Under the pieces are notes generated by a model. The model searched no databases, had not been told where the DNA came from, and worked only from the letters and a program-made list of their open reading frames with translations. A stretch of DNA of 64,000 nucleotides from positions 141,275 through 205,274 of the forward strand of contig JAXGRA010000002.1 of the NCBI GenBank assembly GCA_040766135.1. The letters run 5' to 3'. This document shows positions 43,243 to 53,426 of this stretch, piece by piece (position 1 is the first letter of the stretch; every line of letters begins with the position of its first letter). Source of the stretch: JAGVSV01 sp040766135. Lineage in GTDB: Bacteria > Bacillota > Clostridia > Christensenellales > Aristaeellaceae. The translations under genes and the position numbers were made by a program.

Positions 43243-44573
43243 ACATTCACCTCATGGGGGTTGTGGGGTAAGTTATCAATGATAGCGTCTATATGTTCCA
43301 GCGCGCGCTGCGATAATTGCAGATAGCGCTGCTCCTTGTTGCGCACACGCTCAGGCAGCGTATCCATCAGGCCAAAGCTGATGCGCATGGGCTGATAATC
43401 ACGGTTGGGGGTAGATACGTGCCGGCACAGCGCGCCCAGCGCCGTGGTGCCCGGAAAATGCGGCGGCGTGTGCCCGGCCAGCGTCAGCGCCATGGTCAGC
43501 CCGCATACCAGCCCGCTGGCTGCGCTTTCCACATAGCCTTCCACGCCCGTCAATTGCCCGGCAAAGAACAGCTCTTCCCACCCGATTACGCGGAACAGAT
43601 CGTCTAAAAAGCCCGGACTGCTTAAAAATGTGTTGCGGTGCATGACGCCGAAGCGCGCATACTCCGCGTTTTCCAGGCCGGGGATCATGCCGAACACGCG
43701 CTTTTGCTCGCCAAAGGTAAGGCGCGTTTGGAAGCCTACCAGATTGTACAGCTGCCCCTGCGTGTCCTCCTGACGCAATTGCACATTGGCGTAAGGCCGT
43801 TTGCCGGTGGCCGGGTCACGCAACCCTACCGGGCGCATGGGGCCGTAGGCCAGCGCCATTTCGCCGCGCTTGGCCAGCACCTCCACCGGCATGCAGGCTT
43901 CAAACACATGTTGCTCCTCAAAGCCATGCACGGGCGCTGTCTGAGCTGTTGCCAGCGCCTCCCGGAAACGCAGGTAGGTTTCCTCGTCCAGGGGGCAGTT
44001 GAGATAATCATCCCCGCGCCCATAACGCGAGGCGCGGAACACCCGGCCCATGTCAATGGATTCCGCCGTAACAATGGGCGCGGCCGCATCATAGAACGAC
44101 AGCATGGCGCGGTCGGACAGCGCGCTGATTTTCTCGCACAGGCTGACCGTGGTCAGGGGGCCGGTGGCAATAATGCACGGGCCTTCGGGGATGTCGGTCA
44201 CCTCGCGCGCCTGATAGGTCAGCAGCGGGTGCTCACGGATGTGACGCGTAACGAAAGCCGAAAACGCCTCTCGATCCACCGCCAGCGCGCCGCCTGCGGG
44301 CACGCGGTTGGCATCCGCCGCGCGGATAATCAGCGAATTCAGCCTGCGCATCTCTTCCTTGAGCAGGCCTGCAGCGTTCTGCAGGCGGTCGGACTTCAAG
44401 CTGTTGCTGCACACCAGCTCGGCCAGATCATCGCTTTGATGCGCAGGGGTGCGCTGGTGAGGCTTGATGTCCACAAGCAGCACGGGCACACCGCGGGTAA
44501 GCAGCTGCCACGCCGCCTCACAGCCGGCCAGGCCGCCGCCCACCACGGTAACCTTGGGGTCAGGCCTCCTCAT
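43233..44573 (-). CDS. trmFO: TrmFO, folate-dependent tRNA (uracil-54) methyltransferase
   Basis: A 446-residue flavoprotein that makes m5U54 in tRNA using methylenetetrahydrofolate. The dinucleotide-binding VVGGGLAGCEAAW lies at the N-terminus, and ELVCSNSLKSD, VPAGGALAVDREAF and GQLTGVEGYVESAASG are family hallmarks. The start overlaps topA by 14 bp and has a GGAGGTGGAG stretch upstream. topA-trmFO is a conserved pair in Bacillota. Confidence 0.95.
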   Translation of the reverse strand: MRRPDPKVTVVGGGLAGCEAAWQLLTRGVPVLLVDIKPHQRTPAHQSDDLAELVCSNSLKSDRLQNAAGLLKEEMRRLNSLIIRAADANRVPAGGALAVDREAFSAFVTRHIREHPLLTYQAREVTDIPEGPCIIATGPLTTVSLCEKISALSDRAMLSFYDAAAPIVTAESIDMGRVFRASRYGRGDDYLNCPLDEETYLRFREALATAQTAPVHGFEEQHVFEACMPVEVLAKRGEMALAYGPMRPVGLRDPATGKRPYANVQLRQEDTQGQLYNLVGFQTRLTFGEQKRVFGMIPGLENAEYARFGVMHRNTFLSSPGFLDDLFRVIGWEELFFAGQLTGVEGYVESAASGLVCGLTMALTLAGHTPPHFPGTTALGALCRHVSTPNRDYQPMRISFGLMDTLPERVRNKEQRYLQLSQRALEHIDAIIDNLPHNPHEVNVCS

Positions 44574-46677
44574 CCGCCCGCTCCACCTCCTCGCGGTGGC
44601 GACAGCTTTCGTTGGAGCACAGCAGCAGGTCCTGGTCTCGGCGGCGCTTTAAGGTCATGTAGCTGCCGCACTTGGGGCAGGGCTTGCTGACAGGCTGATC
44701 CCAGGAAACAAAATCACACTCCGGATAGCGCTCGCAGCCATAGAACTTGCGGTTTTTGCGGCTGGTTTTTTCCAGCAGGCGCGCACCGCAGGCAGGGCAG
44801 GGCGCATCGATATATACCAAAATAGGCAGCGTATTGCGGCATTCCGGGAAATTGGGGCAGGCCAAAAACCGGCCGTAGCGTCCCATCTTGTACACCATCA
44901 TCGCGCCGCATTGGTCGCAAACCGTATCGCTGACCTCGTCGGCAATTTCCACCTTTTCGATGGCTTCATCGGCGCGCTTCAGCTGCTCCTCAAACGGCGG
45001 ATAGAAGTCACGCAGCACCTCTTTCCACGGCGTTTCCCCGGTTTCCACAGCGTCCAATTCAGCTTCCATGCGCGCGGTAAAGTCCGGGTCAACAATGGTG
45101 GCGAAATATTCCTTCATCAGGTCGTTGACCATACGCCCCAGCTCTGTGGGGTACAGGCGCTTCTTTTCGCGCGATACATAGCCGCGGGCAATCACGGTGG
45201 TCACGGTAGGCGCGTAGGTGGACGGACGGCCAATGCCCTTTTCCTCCAGCGTGCGCACCAGCGAAGCCTCGGTATAGCGTCCGGGCGGCTGGGTGAAGTG
45301 CTGGTCAATGGTCACCTCGTTTATGGTCACGGCATCGCCTTGAGCGGCCTGCGGCAAATAGGACGCCGCAGGATCCTGCGCTTCGTCGCTGCCTTCCTCA
45401 TAGACGGCGGTAAACCCGGCAAACCGCTTGACCTCGCCATAGTAGCGCAGCAGCACGCCGTCACCCTCCATGTCGATGGTGCGCGTTTCAAAGCGGGCAT
45501 CGGTCATCTGGCTGGCCACAAAGCGCGCATGAATGAGCCGGTACAGCTGGAACTGATCACGCGTCAGCGCGGACTTGACGGCCTCCGGGGTGAGCGATAC
45601 ATCCACCGGGCGGATGGCTTCGTGCGCATCCTGCGCATTGGTGCGGCCCTTGTACTGGTTGGCACTTTCGGGCAGATAGTCTGCGCCATAGGTATCCCCA
45701 ATATATCCGCGCACGGCGCTCAGCGCATCCTCGCTTACGCGCACCGAGTCGGTACGGATGTAGGTAACAAGGCCCTGTGTGTTGCCCTTGGCCAGCTCCA
45801 CGCCCTCATACAGGCCCTGCACCACCTGCATGCACTTGGCGATGGTGAAGTTCAGCTTGCGTGAAGCTTCCTGTTGCAGGGTGGAGGTGGTAAACGGCGG
45901 CGCGGGGGACTTGCGTTTTTCGCGGTTGCGCACTTCCTTGACGGACAGTTTGGCGCTTTCCATGCGCTTTTTGGCGTCCTCGGCCTGGGCTTGATTGGTC
46001 AGCTCAGCCTTTTTGCCGTCCAGCGCGGCTAAGCGCACCTGGAAATCCGCCTTCTGCCCGTTTTCGCGGTGCAGGGGCACCTGCGCAAAGGCGTCCCAGT
46101 ATTCCTCCGGCACAAAACCTTCGATTTCTTCCTCGCGGTCAACAATCAGGCGCACGGCCACGCTTTGCACACGGCCTGCGGACAGGCCTTTTTTGACCTT
46201 GGCCCACAGCAGCGGGCTGATTTTATAGCCCACTAAGCGATCCAGTGCGCGGCGCGCCTGCTGCGCATCCACCAGATCCATATTGATGGCGCGCGGTTTT
46301 TTGATGGCCGCTGCCACGGATTTTTTGGTAATCTCGTTAAACTCCACCCGGCACAATGCATCATCGTCAATCTTGAGCACCTCAGCCAGGTGCCAGGAGA
46401 TGGCCTCACCCTCGCGGTCAGGGTCAGTCGCCAGCAAAATATCCGACGCTGATTTGGCTTCCTTGCGCAGCATGGCCAGGATTTCACCCTTGCCCCGGAT
46501 GGTGATATAGCGCATGGCAAAGTCATCTTCGACATCCACGCCCAGCTGCGAGCGCGGCAAATCGCGCACATGCCCCTGCGAGGCCAGCACCTTATATCCC
46601 CGCCCTAAGAACTTCCCGATGGTTCCTGCCTTGGCGGGTGATTCTACAATAACCAGTTTTTTCTGTTTTGCGGCCAA
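44560..46677 (-). CDS. topA: DNA topoisomerase I
   Basis: A 705-residue type IA topoisomerase that relaxes negative supercoils. The Toprim domain starts LVIVESPAKAGTIGKFL; the catalytic Tyr306 is in YIRTDSVRVS; three C-terminal Cys4 zinc ribbons begin CDQCG, CPACG and CPKCG. The start is TTG at 46677, with GGAGGACAGG upstream. The Toprim Glu and DPDREGEA motif are present. It follows dprA by 17 bp. Confidence 0.96.
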   Translation of the reverse strand: MAAKQKKLVIVESPAKAGTIGKFLGRGYKVLASQGHVRDLPRSQLGVDVEDDFAMRYITIRGKGEILAMLRKEAKSASDILLATDPDREGEAISWHLAEVLKIDDDALCRVEFNEITKKSVAAAIKKPRAINMDLVDAQQARRALDRLVGYKISPLLWAKVKKGLSAGRVQSVAVRLIVDREEEIEGFVPEEYWDAFAQVPLHRENGQKADFQVRLAALDGKKAELTNQAQAEDAKKRMESAKLSVKEVRNREKRKSPAPPFTTSTLQQEASRKLNFTIAKCMQVVQGLYEGVELAKGNTQGLVTYIRTDSVRVSEDALSAVRGYIGDTYGADYLPESANQYKGRTNAQDAHEAIRPVDVSLTPEAVKSALTRDQFQLYRLIHARFVASQMTDARFETRTIDMEGDGVLLRYYGEVKRFAGFTAVYEEGSDEAQDPAASYLPQAAQGDAVTINEVTIDQHFTQPPGRYTEASLVRTLEEKGIGRPSTYAPTVTTVIARGYVSREKKRLYPTELGRMVNDLMKEYFATIVDPDFTARMEAELDAVETGETPWKEVLRDFYPPFEEQLKRADEAIEKVEIADEVSDTVCDQCGAMMVYKMGRYGRFLACPNFPECRNTLPILVYIDAPCPACGARLLEKTSRKNRKFYGCERYPECDFVSWDQPVSKPCPKCGSYMTLKRRRDQDLLLCSNESCRHREEVERADEEA

Positions 46678-46694
46678 AACCTGTCCTCCATATA

Positions 46695-47789
46695 TTACGC
46701 GTGTGTCCGTGCCAGCCGGAAAAGCCGGCCTGGAAGCGTTTCCACCAAGCCATCCAACTCCATCAAGGTCAGTTGGGTATTCAGGTCTGACACAGGCAGC
46801 GCGGTGAGCGCAAGAAGCTCGTCAAAACTGTGGCTTTCGGCACAAAGCGCATCATATATCGACCGTTGCACGCTTGTCAAACGGGTTACGTCAAAGGACA
46901 GCTGTTCCGGGGCTTGCTGCTCCATCATCCAGCCCATATCCTCCATCAGTTCCTGGGCGCAGGTGCACAGGCGCGCGCCCTCTCTTATCAGCTTGTGCGG
47001 CAACACGCTGCCCGGCGCGTCCACCGGCCCCGGCAGCGCAAACACCTCGCGCCCCTGCGCCAGGGCATGCCCCACGGTAATCCAGGTGCCGCTTTTTTCG
47101 CGCGCTTCCGCCAGCAGCACGGCATCGGACAGCCCGCTGATGATGCGGTTGCGCACCGGGAAATGAAAGGCCAGCGGCTCCGACGAGGGCGGCAGCTCGC
47201 TGATAACAGCGCCACCTGCCTGGATAATCTCCCGTGCCAGGTCTTTGTTTTCCGGCGGGTACAGGTTGGCCAGGCCCGAGCCCAGCACCGCAATCGTGCG
47301 CCCGCCGCCCTCCAGGGCACCGCGGTGCGCTGCGGTATCGATGCCGCGCGCCAGCCCACTGACCACCGTCACACCCTGCTGCGCCAGCTCGCGGGCAATG
47401 CGATGCGCCTGCTCACGCCCGTAGCGTGTTTCGCGCCGGGAGCCCACGATGGCCACCGCGCGCTCCGGCGCATTGTGCAGCACGCCTTGATAAAAAATCA
47501 CATGCGGCGGGTCAATGATATGTAAAAGTTTTTGGGGATAGCAGCTCTCTCCCTGCAAAGCCCAGGATATGCCCAGCTGTTCCAGACGCAGCACAGCCTT
47601 GTCTAAGCCGATGCTGCGCAGGCTGTGCAACTCCCGCGCGGCCTTGTCCGATATAAAAGCCGACAAATCATCGCAGGCAAACACCTGCGCCGCGCCAGGT
47701 TCCTCCAGCAAGCGTTGCCGCGCCTGCCAGGTCAGGCTATCGCTGAGCGCCAGCCACAGCGTGTATAGGGAGTTTTGCTCACTGTCCAT
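46695..47789 (-). CDS. dprA: DprA/Smf, DNA-processing protein of natural transformation
   Basis: A 364-residue protein that loads RecA on incoming single-stranded DNA. The Rossmann core shows VAIVGSRRETRYG, SGLARGIDTAAHRGAL and VLGSGLANLYPPENKDL; an N-terminal SAM-like region and a C-terminal winged-helix domain (from about 295) flank it. The ATG at 47789 overlaps the comM stop by 11 bp. comM-dprA side by side suggests retained machinery for DNA uptake, though no uptake genes are in this window. Confidence 0.94.
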   Translation of the reverse strand: MDSEQNSLYTLWLALSDSLTWQARQRLLEEPGAAQVFACDDLSAFISDKAARELHSLRSIGLDKAVLRLEQLGISWALQGESCYPQKLLHIIDPPHVIFYQGVLHNAPERAVAIVGSRRETRYGREQAHRIARELAQQGVTVVSGLARGIDTAAHRGALEGGGRTIAVLGSGLANLYPPENKDLAREIIQAGGAVISELPPSSEPLAFHFPVRNRIISGLSDAVLLAEAREKSGTWITVGHALAQGREVFALPGPVDAPGSVLPHKLIREGARLCTCAQELMEDMGWMMEQQAPEQLSFDVTRLTSVQRSIYDALCAESHSFDELLALTALPVSDLNTQLTLMELDGLVETLPGRLFRLARTHA

Positions 47790-49332
47790 AGGCACCGCCC
47801 CAATATTTGGCATCAATCATGCGGAACTGCACGGCCTCGGCCATGGCTTCCAACTCGATGTTCTCATCCCCGCGCAGGTCGGCAATGGTGCGCGCCACCT
47901 TGATTAATCGCCCATACACGCGCATGCTGAAAGCATGCCGCTGCATCGCAGCCTGCAAAAGCTTCAAGGCCTGCGGCGATACCTTGGCAAAGGCATCCAT
48001 GTGCTTGGTGTCCAGCTGTGCATTGCAGCGGAACGGCGTGCCCTGATAGCGCTGAAGCTGCCGGTTGCGCGCGGCTACCACGCGCGCGCGCACGGTCAGG
48101 CTGTCCTCGGCCTGATGCGGTGAGGTGATGTCTTCAATGGGCACGTTGTCCACTTCCACCTGCAGCTCAATGCGATCCAGCAGCGGGCCGGATATCCGGT
48201 CTAAATATTTGCGGATCTCGTGGCTGCCGCAGCGGCAGGGCTTGACCCGGCTGCCATAATATCCGCACGGGCAGGGGTTCATGCTGGCCACCAGCATGAA
48301 CGATGATTGATACCGCGCACGGGCACGCACGCGCGACACCGTAGCGTATCCATCCTCCAGCGGCTGGCGCAATGCTTCCAGCACACTGCGGGGATACTCT
48401 GGCATTTCGTCTAAAAAAAGCACGCCGTTGTGCGCCAGCGATACCTCGCCAGGGCGGGCATTGGCACCGCCGCCCACCAGAGAGGCCACCGACGCAGAGT
48501 GATGCGGCGTACGGAACGGGCGCTGCGTCATCAGGCCTTCGCCGGGCTTGAGCATGCCGCATACGCTGTATATGCGCGTGGTTTCAAAGGCCTCGGCCTG
48601 CACCATCTGCGGCAATATACCGGGCAGGCAGCGCGCCAGCATGGTCTTACCGCTGCCAGGAACGCCGACCATCAGCAGATTATGCCCGCCTGCGGCGGCG
48701 ATTTCCAGCGCGCGCCGCGCCGAGGCCTGGCCGCGCACCTGGGCTAAGTCCGCGCCGATGGGCTGCTCGGCTAAGCACTCCTGATAGCTACGCTGCGCCT
48801 GCGGCAATATGGGCATTTTGCCGGCAATGTGCTGGGCAGCCTCGTATAGGCTGCGCGCGGGAAACACCTGCATGCCCTCTACGGTGTTTACTTCCTTGGC
48901 ATTGGCCACCGGCAAAATGACCTGATTGACGCCCCGCTCACGCGCAGCAATCACCATGGACAGCGCGCCGTTGACATGCGTCAGTTGCCCGTCCAGCGCC
49001 AATTCACCCAGCAGCAGCACTTTTCCGATATCCACCTGCGGCCGTATCTGGCGGCTGGCCAGAATGATGGCCATCGCGATGGGCAGGTCGAACACGCTGC
49101 CTTCTTTTTTGAGATCTGCCGGGGACAGGTTGATGGTGGTATGGCCAAAGGGCATGGTAAACCCGCTGTTTTTTAGCGCCGCCGTGACGCGGTCACGGCT
49201 TTCCTTGACGGCGGTATCGGGCAGGCCGACCATGGCAAACTGAAACGTGCTGCCGGTGGTCACATAGGCTTCTACCTGCACAGGCTCGCCCTCGGTGCCG
49301 GACAAGGCAAAGCACAAGGTACGCGCAATCAT
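47779..49332 (-). CDS. comM: ComM/YifB, Mg-chelatase-like AAA+ protein
   Basis: A 517-residue protein with an N-terminal Lon-protease-like fold domain (LSPADLKKEGSVFDLPIA), an AAA+ domain with GVPGSGKTMLARCLP, Walker B LFLDEMPEY, a zinc-like Cys cluster (CPCGYYG, CRCG) and a C-terminal Mg-chelatase segment. ComM of Vibrio is a branch-migration helicase for transformation; this is the same family. It follows the membrane glycosyltransferase gene by 19 bp. Confidence 0.93.
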   Translation of the reverse strand: MIARTLCFALSGTEGEPVQVEAYVTTGSTFQFAMVGLPDTAVKESRDRVTAALKNSGFTMPFGHTTINLSPADLKKEGSVFDLPIAMAIILASRQIRPQVDIGKVLLLGELALDGQLTHVNGALSMVIAARERGVNQVILPVANAKEVNTVEGMQVFPARSLYEAAQHIAGKMPILPQAQRSYQECLAEQPIGADLAQVRGQASARRALEIAAAGGHNLLMVGVPGSGKTMLARCLPGILPQMVQAEAFETTRIYSVCGMLKPGEGLMTQRPFRTPHHSASVASLVGGGANARPGEVSLAHNGVLFLDEMPEYPRSVLEALRQPLEDGYATVSRVRARARYQSSFMLVASMNPCPCGYYGSRVKPCRCGSHEIRKYLDRISGPLLDRIELQVEVDNVPIEDITSPHQAEDSLTVRARVVAARNRQLQRYQGTPFRCNAQLDTKHMDAFAKVSPQALKLLQAAMQRHAFSMRVYGRLIKVARTIADLRGDENIELEAMAEAVQFRMIDAKYWGGAYGQ

Positions 49333-49351
49333 GGCCTATCCCCCCTTTTTA

Positions 49352-52300
49352 TCAATAGAACAGCCAATTGGGAAACCACTTCATCGCATCCAGCCAGGCC
49401 ATGGGCACGCGCACGCCGCTCATGTACGGGAAGAACGCGATGAACATCAGCAGCACCAGCACCAGGTAGCCCATAATAAGCGGCAATACTTTACGGCCAA
49501 ACCGATCCTGCAGCCAGTCCGCCACCAGCACGATGCACAGGATAATAAACGGCACCGACGGGAAATAATGGTAGATATATGTCCCCCGCGGCACCAGCAC
49601 CCAGGGCAAATACTGCGCGCAGAAAGCTAAGATGAGCAGCGCCGGGCGGTGATCGCCCGAAACATTGTCGCCGGTAATCTGCGCAGGTTTCAGGCGGATA
49701 TGCTGCGCCACAAAATGGCCCATGACGACCAGCAGCGCCAACAGCCCCGCCCACCACACGGCGGGGGTGCCAAAGGCAAATATCGTGCTGGCGGTGCTGC
49801 CCACGCGCTTGCCGGCAAAGTACCACATGGGCTTGATGCTAAGCGGCCATTCATACCAGGGCGAATAATAGGGATGATCCATCCCGAAGCCGGGCTTGGC
49901 ATGATAGTTGTACATGCTAATGCTGGCATCCCATACCTTTTGCGGCGTGATGCCGCCCGGCGTGCGCATGAACCACGGGATAAACGACACATAGTAAATC
50001 AGCGCGGGAACAAGCACAAAAAAGCCAACGCAGGCCACCAGCGTAAGGAGTACGCGCCGGGGCCAACCGCGCGCGGCGGCAAAAGCAGGCGGCTCCTCTT
50101 CCCCTTGGTTCACAGCCAACTGGCGCTGCGCATACAGCCCCTGCCTTATCTGACGCACCACCGTCCAGAAAAAGATCACTGCAAGCCCCACACCAGCGTA
50201 CATACCCGTCCACTTGGAAGCAATGGCCAGCCCCATGAACAGGCCGCTCAAAGCCAGCGGGCGCAGCGTGCTGCGCAGGCTGCACATAAAGTGCGGCATC
50301 AGCGCGTAGCGGAACATATAATAGAACGACCAGATGATAAACAGCGTGACAAAGCTGTCGATGGTGGCAATGCGCGTCTGTGTAAAGTGCATGGCATCCA
50401 GCGCCATCAGCAGGCATGCCATGATGCCGCCTAAGCGGCGTTTGGTAAGCAGCCTGCCCAAGAGATACATACCCGGCAGCATCAGCACGCCCGCCAATGC
50501 GCCCGCAAAGCGCCAGCCAAAGGGCGTCATGCCAAATATCATGATGCTGAACGTCATGAACAGCTTGCCCAGCGGCGGATGGCTGACCTCATAGGTGCTG
50601 TTGGGCTCTATGCCCCAAATGGCATTGCGATGCTCCAGCGCCGTGCGCGGGTGGTAAATTTCGTCAAAATAGGCGCTGTTATACCAGCTGGGCTCGCCAA
50701 CCAATGTATCCTGCTCGTCTATCAGAGCCTCGCCATTGCCGGTTATCAGCTGGACGGGCAGCGTTTGCTGGCTTTCCGCATCGCGCAGCAGCATCTCATT
50801 GAGCGTAATGCCGCTGCCCCCCGCGATCAGGCGCAGGTAACGCGCGGTGAACGTATAAGGCATAGCCTGAAAGACAGTATTGCCCTCTTCATTGATCGTG
50901 TAATCACTTTGATAGCGCCAGGAAAAACAGTTGCCCTGCACCACGCGGGCATTGTAGGCTGTCCACGTTTCACCGTCCGTGCTGGTTTCCCAGGTGAAAT
51001 CGCGGGGGCTCCAGTGGATACCGGCATAGGTAAGCACGTTGAAGGTGCGTTCCTCACCCAAGTCAAAGGCGACCATCTCCCCTTCCTCGCGCGACACCCA
51101 GGCGTTTTGCGGCGCGCGCATGGAGCCCAAGTTGGTAAAAGCAACAACCGAATAGATGGTGGTGATAGCCAGCATCCAAATCCAATCCTTGTGGTCGGTG
51201 CGCACAAGGGGCTTGAGATGGAGCAGCGCGCGTATGGCAGAGGGGGTATGGCTTTCCTCTTTATCAGCAATCGTTAATGGCCGAGGCGGCACGGGATCCG
51301 GCTTGCTCCAGGCAAACACGCAGCCCAGATATAATGCATAGATACCGGACAGCACCAACAGCACCGCTGCAAGATACTCCACCCAGGGGGCTTCGCCCGC
51401 AATGTTGAAATAGGGGGCTGTCAGGTGGCCTGCGGGCCCGCCAATACGAATGGCCCGATCCAATACAATGCCCACATTAAGGAACGCCGCCACGCTTACC
51501 AACAGCATCAGCCACAGGATACGCCAGTCACGGAAGCGCACATACGCCAGCAACAGCAGCAATATGGCCGGGAATACATACCGCTCGTGCATCATGGTGC
51601 CCAGCGAGCAGAACGCAATGAGCATCGTGGCACCAAAGAAAGGCAGCCAGCCTATGTCACGGCGCGCCATAAACTGCACGCAGACCAAATAGAACACCGC
51701 CACCATCAGCAGCGTGCCCATCAGCGACATGCTCGTAGGAATAGCGGCGACAGCAATGCCCAGCGCTGCCAGCGGCGACACCCACAGCAATTGCCTGCGG
51801 CCAGGGCGTGCACGCAGCACATAGAAAGCCACCGGCACCAGCACCGCCAGCGTGCCCGCCAGGCGCAGCAGCCAGCCTGCATTATCGCCTACAGGCACCC
51901 AATTCAGGCCAAACAGAAAATACAAATTAGTAGCGTTGACCGTGGCCTGGCCATAGAAAGTCATGGTGCCACTGTACAGCTTCACCAGCCAGGCCAGCGG
52001 TTGCTCCATGGCCGTTACAAAGGGCAGTACAATCGCCAGCGCCACCAGCGCGGAAATGCCCGCACCCCGCAGCGCTGAAACACGGCGCTGTTTATCCTTG
52101 TGCATCGCCAAATCCATTATCAACGCGGCCAGGCCAATAGGGCCAAACATCAGCGCCTGCGGTTTTACCAGCACAGCCAGCACATAGATGGGCAATGCTG
52201 CGATCCATTGCCCCTTGATGGCCGTCAGCACCGTGAGCACCAGCAGCAGGGTGAGCAGGCTGTCCACCTGCCCCCAGGCTGCGCCCGCCACATAGGTCAG

Positions 52301-53419
52301 CGGATGAGCAGCGTACAGCGCCGCAAGAAGCAGCGCACTGCGATGGTTATCCCTGCTGCGCGCCACGCGGTACAGCACATAGATGGCCACCACATCTGCC
52401 AGCACGCTGGGCAGTTTGACCAGCCATTCTGGCGTGCCGCCGCTGCCGCGCGACAGTGCGCCCAGCGGCCACAGCGCCAGCATATACCCCGGCGGGTAAT
52501 CGCTGTGCTGTTCGGTCAGGTAGAAGTTGGCAGGCCCTACCTCCGCCATGCGGTTGGCCCAGCCGGTAAAGCAGCCGATGTCCACGCCATAGCCCGGCAC
52601 CACAAACACGATCAATATCCGCGTAAGCAGCGCGGCCAGCAGCAGCACCGCCACCTGCCAGGAAACCCCGGCATGCTTATTTTGCTCAAGCTCGGTTGTG
52701 TTTACCGCCTGCGCCCATTTGGCCAGCATCCAAGCCAGCGCCGCATAGCACAGCGCGATTAGCATCAGCCAAGGCCAGGCCGCCCGGGCAGGTGGTTCGG
52801 GCTTGGCTGGCGTCATGGGGGCGGGCGGTTCCCAGGATACCTCGTAGTATTCGTCCGGCACTGCGCTGACGGCCTCCAAGCGCAGGTCGTCAAACATGGC
52901 CTCGCCGGTGGCTTCACCGCTGTACCCGCCCAGGCGCGCAAACACCGTCACCTGCGTCTGATCCTTGCCGGTGCGGCCATACAGCTTAACCTGCTGCCAC
53001 TCCCCTGCGGTATCAAACAATATGTCAGAGTAATTGTGTCCGCCTTCAATGGACAGGTTGGCGCCGCGCCCATCCTGCGCCGATGCGCGGATATAGCCGC
53101 TTAAGCAATACAGCGTGTTGGGCTGCACCTGCACCGCTTGGAAATAGCGCGCGTCGTTGGGCTCACGGTTAATGATGCGCACGCCCTGTCCGTCGCGTCC
53201 CTCCACCACATCAAAAGACGTAATCCCCTGTGTGCGCCAGTAGTAGTCGATATCCCAACCGACGGGGTATTCGCCCTCCATTTGTGAAAAATCGCCATTG
53301 ACCAGCAGGTTTTTGCCCAGTTCCGCCGGCGCCTGCGGCTGCGGCCGCAGACCCGTATAAAGCAATGCCGCAGCCACCAGGCATACGGCCAATAGGATGA
53401 GTATACGTTGTCGTTTCAT
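49352..53419 (-). CDS. Giant membrane protein with two GT-C glycosyltransferase regions
   Basis: A 1355-residue membrane protein. After a signal-anchor (about 5-24) comes an extracytoplasmic carbohydrate-binding-like domain (about 35-190). A polytopic region at about 215-720 resembles ArnT/PMT-type GT-C enzymes (DIGCFTGWANR, HSDYPPGYML). A discoidin-like (F5/8 type C) domain follows at about 760-900. A second polytopic region at about 905-1355 matches protein O-mannosyltransferases (YFDEIYHPRTA, SHPPLGK). Both would use polyprenyl-phosphate sugars. The start at 53419 has GAGGGAACG. It sits between yraN and comM, where most relatives have nothing. Confidence 0.85.
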   Translation of the reverse strand: MKRQRILILLAVCLVAAALLYTGLRPQPQAPAELGKNLLVNGDFSQMEGEYPVGWDIDYYWRTQGITSFDVVEGRDGQGVRIINREPNDARYFQAVQVQPNTLYCLSGYIRASAQDGRGANLSIEGGHNYSDILFDTAGEWQQVKLYGRTGKDQTQVTVFARLGGYSGEATGEAMFDDLRLEAVSAVPDEYYEVSWEPPAPMTPAKPEPPARAAWPWLMLIALCYAALAWMLAKWAQAVNTTELEQNKHAGVSWQVAVLLLAALLTRILIVFVVPGYGVDIGCFTGWANRMAEVGPANFYLTEQHSDYPPGYMLALWPLGALSRGSGGTPEWLVKLPSVLADVVAIYVLYRVARSRDNHRSALLLAALYAAHPLTYVAGAAWGQVDSLLTLLLVLTVLTAIKGQWIAALPIYVLAVLVKPQALMFGPIGLAALIMDLAMHKDKQRRVSALRGAGISALVALAIVLPFVTAMEQPLAWLVKLYSGTMTFYGQATVNATNLYFLFGLNWVPVGDNAGWLLRLAGTLAVLVPVAFYVLRARPGRRQLLWVSPLAALGIAVAAIPTSMSLMGTLLMVAVFYLVCVQFMARRDIGWLPFFGATMLIAFCSLGTMMHERYVFPAILLLLLAYVRFRDWRILWLMLLVSVAAFLNVGIVLDRAIRIGGPAGHLTAPYFNIAGEAPWVEYLAAVLLVLSGIYALYLGCVFAWSKPDPVPPRPLTIADKEESHTPSAIRALLHLKPLVRTDHKDWIWMLAITTIYSVVAFTNLGSMRAPQNAWVSREEGEMVAFDLGEERTFNVLTYAGIHWSPRDFTWETSTDGETWTAYNARVVQGNCFSWRYQSDYTINEEGNTVFQAMPYTFTARYLRLIAGGSGITLNEMLLRDAESQQTLPVQLITGNGEALIDEQDTLVGEPSWYNSAYFDEIYHPRTALEHRNAIWGIEPNSTYEVSHPPLGKLFMTFSIMIFGMTPFGWRFAGALAGVLMLPGMYLLGRLLTKRRLGGIMACLLMALDAMHFTQTRIATIDSFVTLFIIWSFYYMFRYALMPHFMCSLRSTLRPLALSGLFMGLAIASKWTGMYAGVGLAVIFFWTVVRQIRQGLYAQRQLAVNQGEEEPPAFAAARGWPRRVLLTLVACVGFFVLVPALIYYVSFIPWFMRTPGGITPQKVWDASISMYNYHAKPGFGMDHPYYSPWYEWPLSIKPMWYFAGKRVGSTASTIFAFGTPAVWWAGLLALLVVMGHFVAQHIRLKPAQITGDNVSGDHRPALLILAFCAQYLPWVLVPRGTYIYHYFPSVPFIILCIVLVADWLQDRFGRKVLPLIMGYLVLVLLMFIAFFPYMSGVRVPMAWLDAMKWFPNWLFY

Positions 53420-53426
53420 CGTTCCC

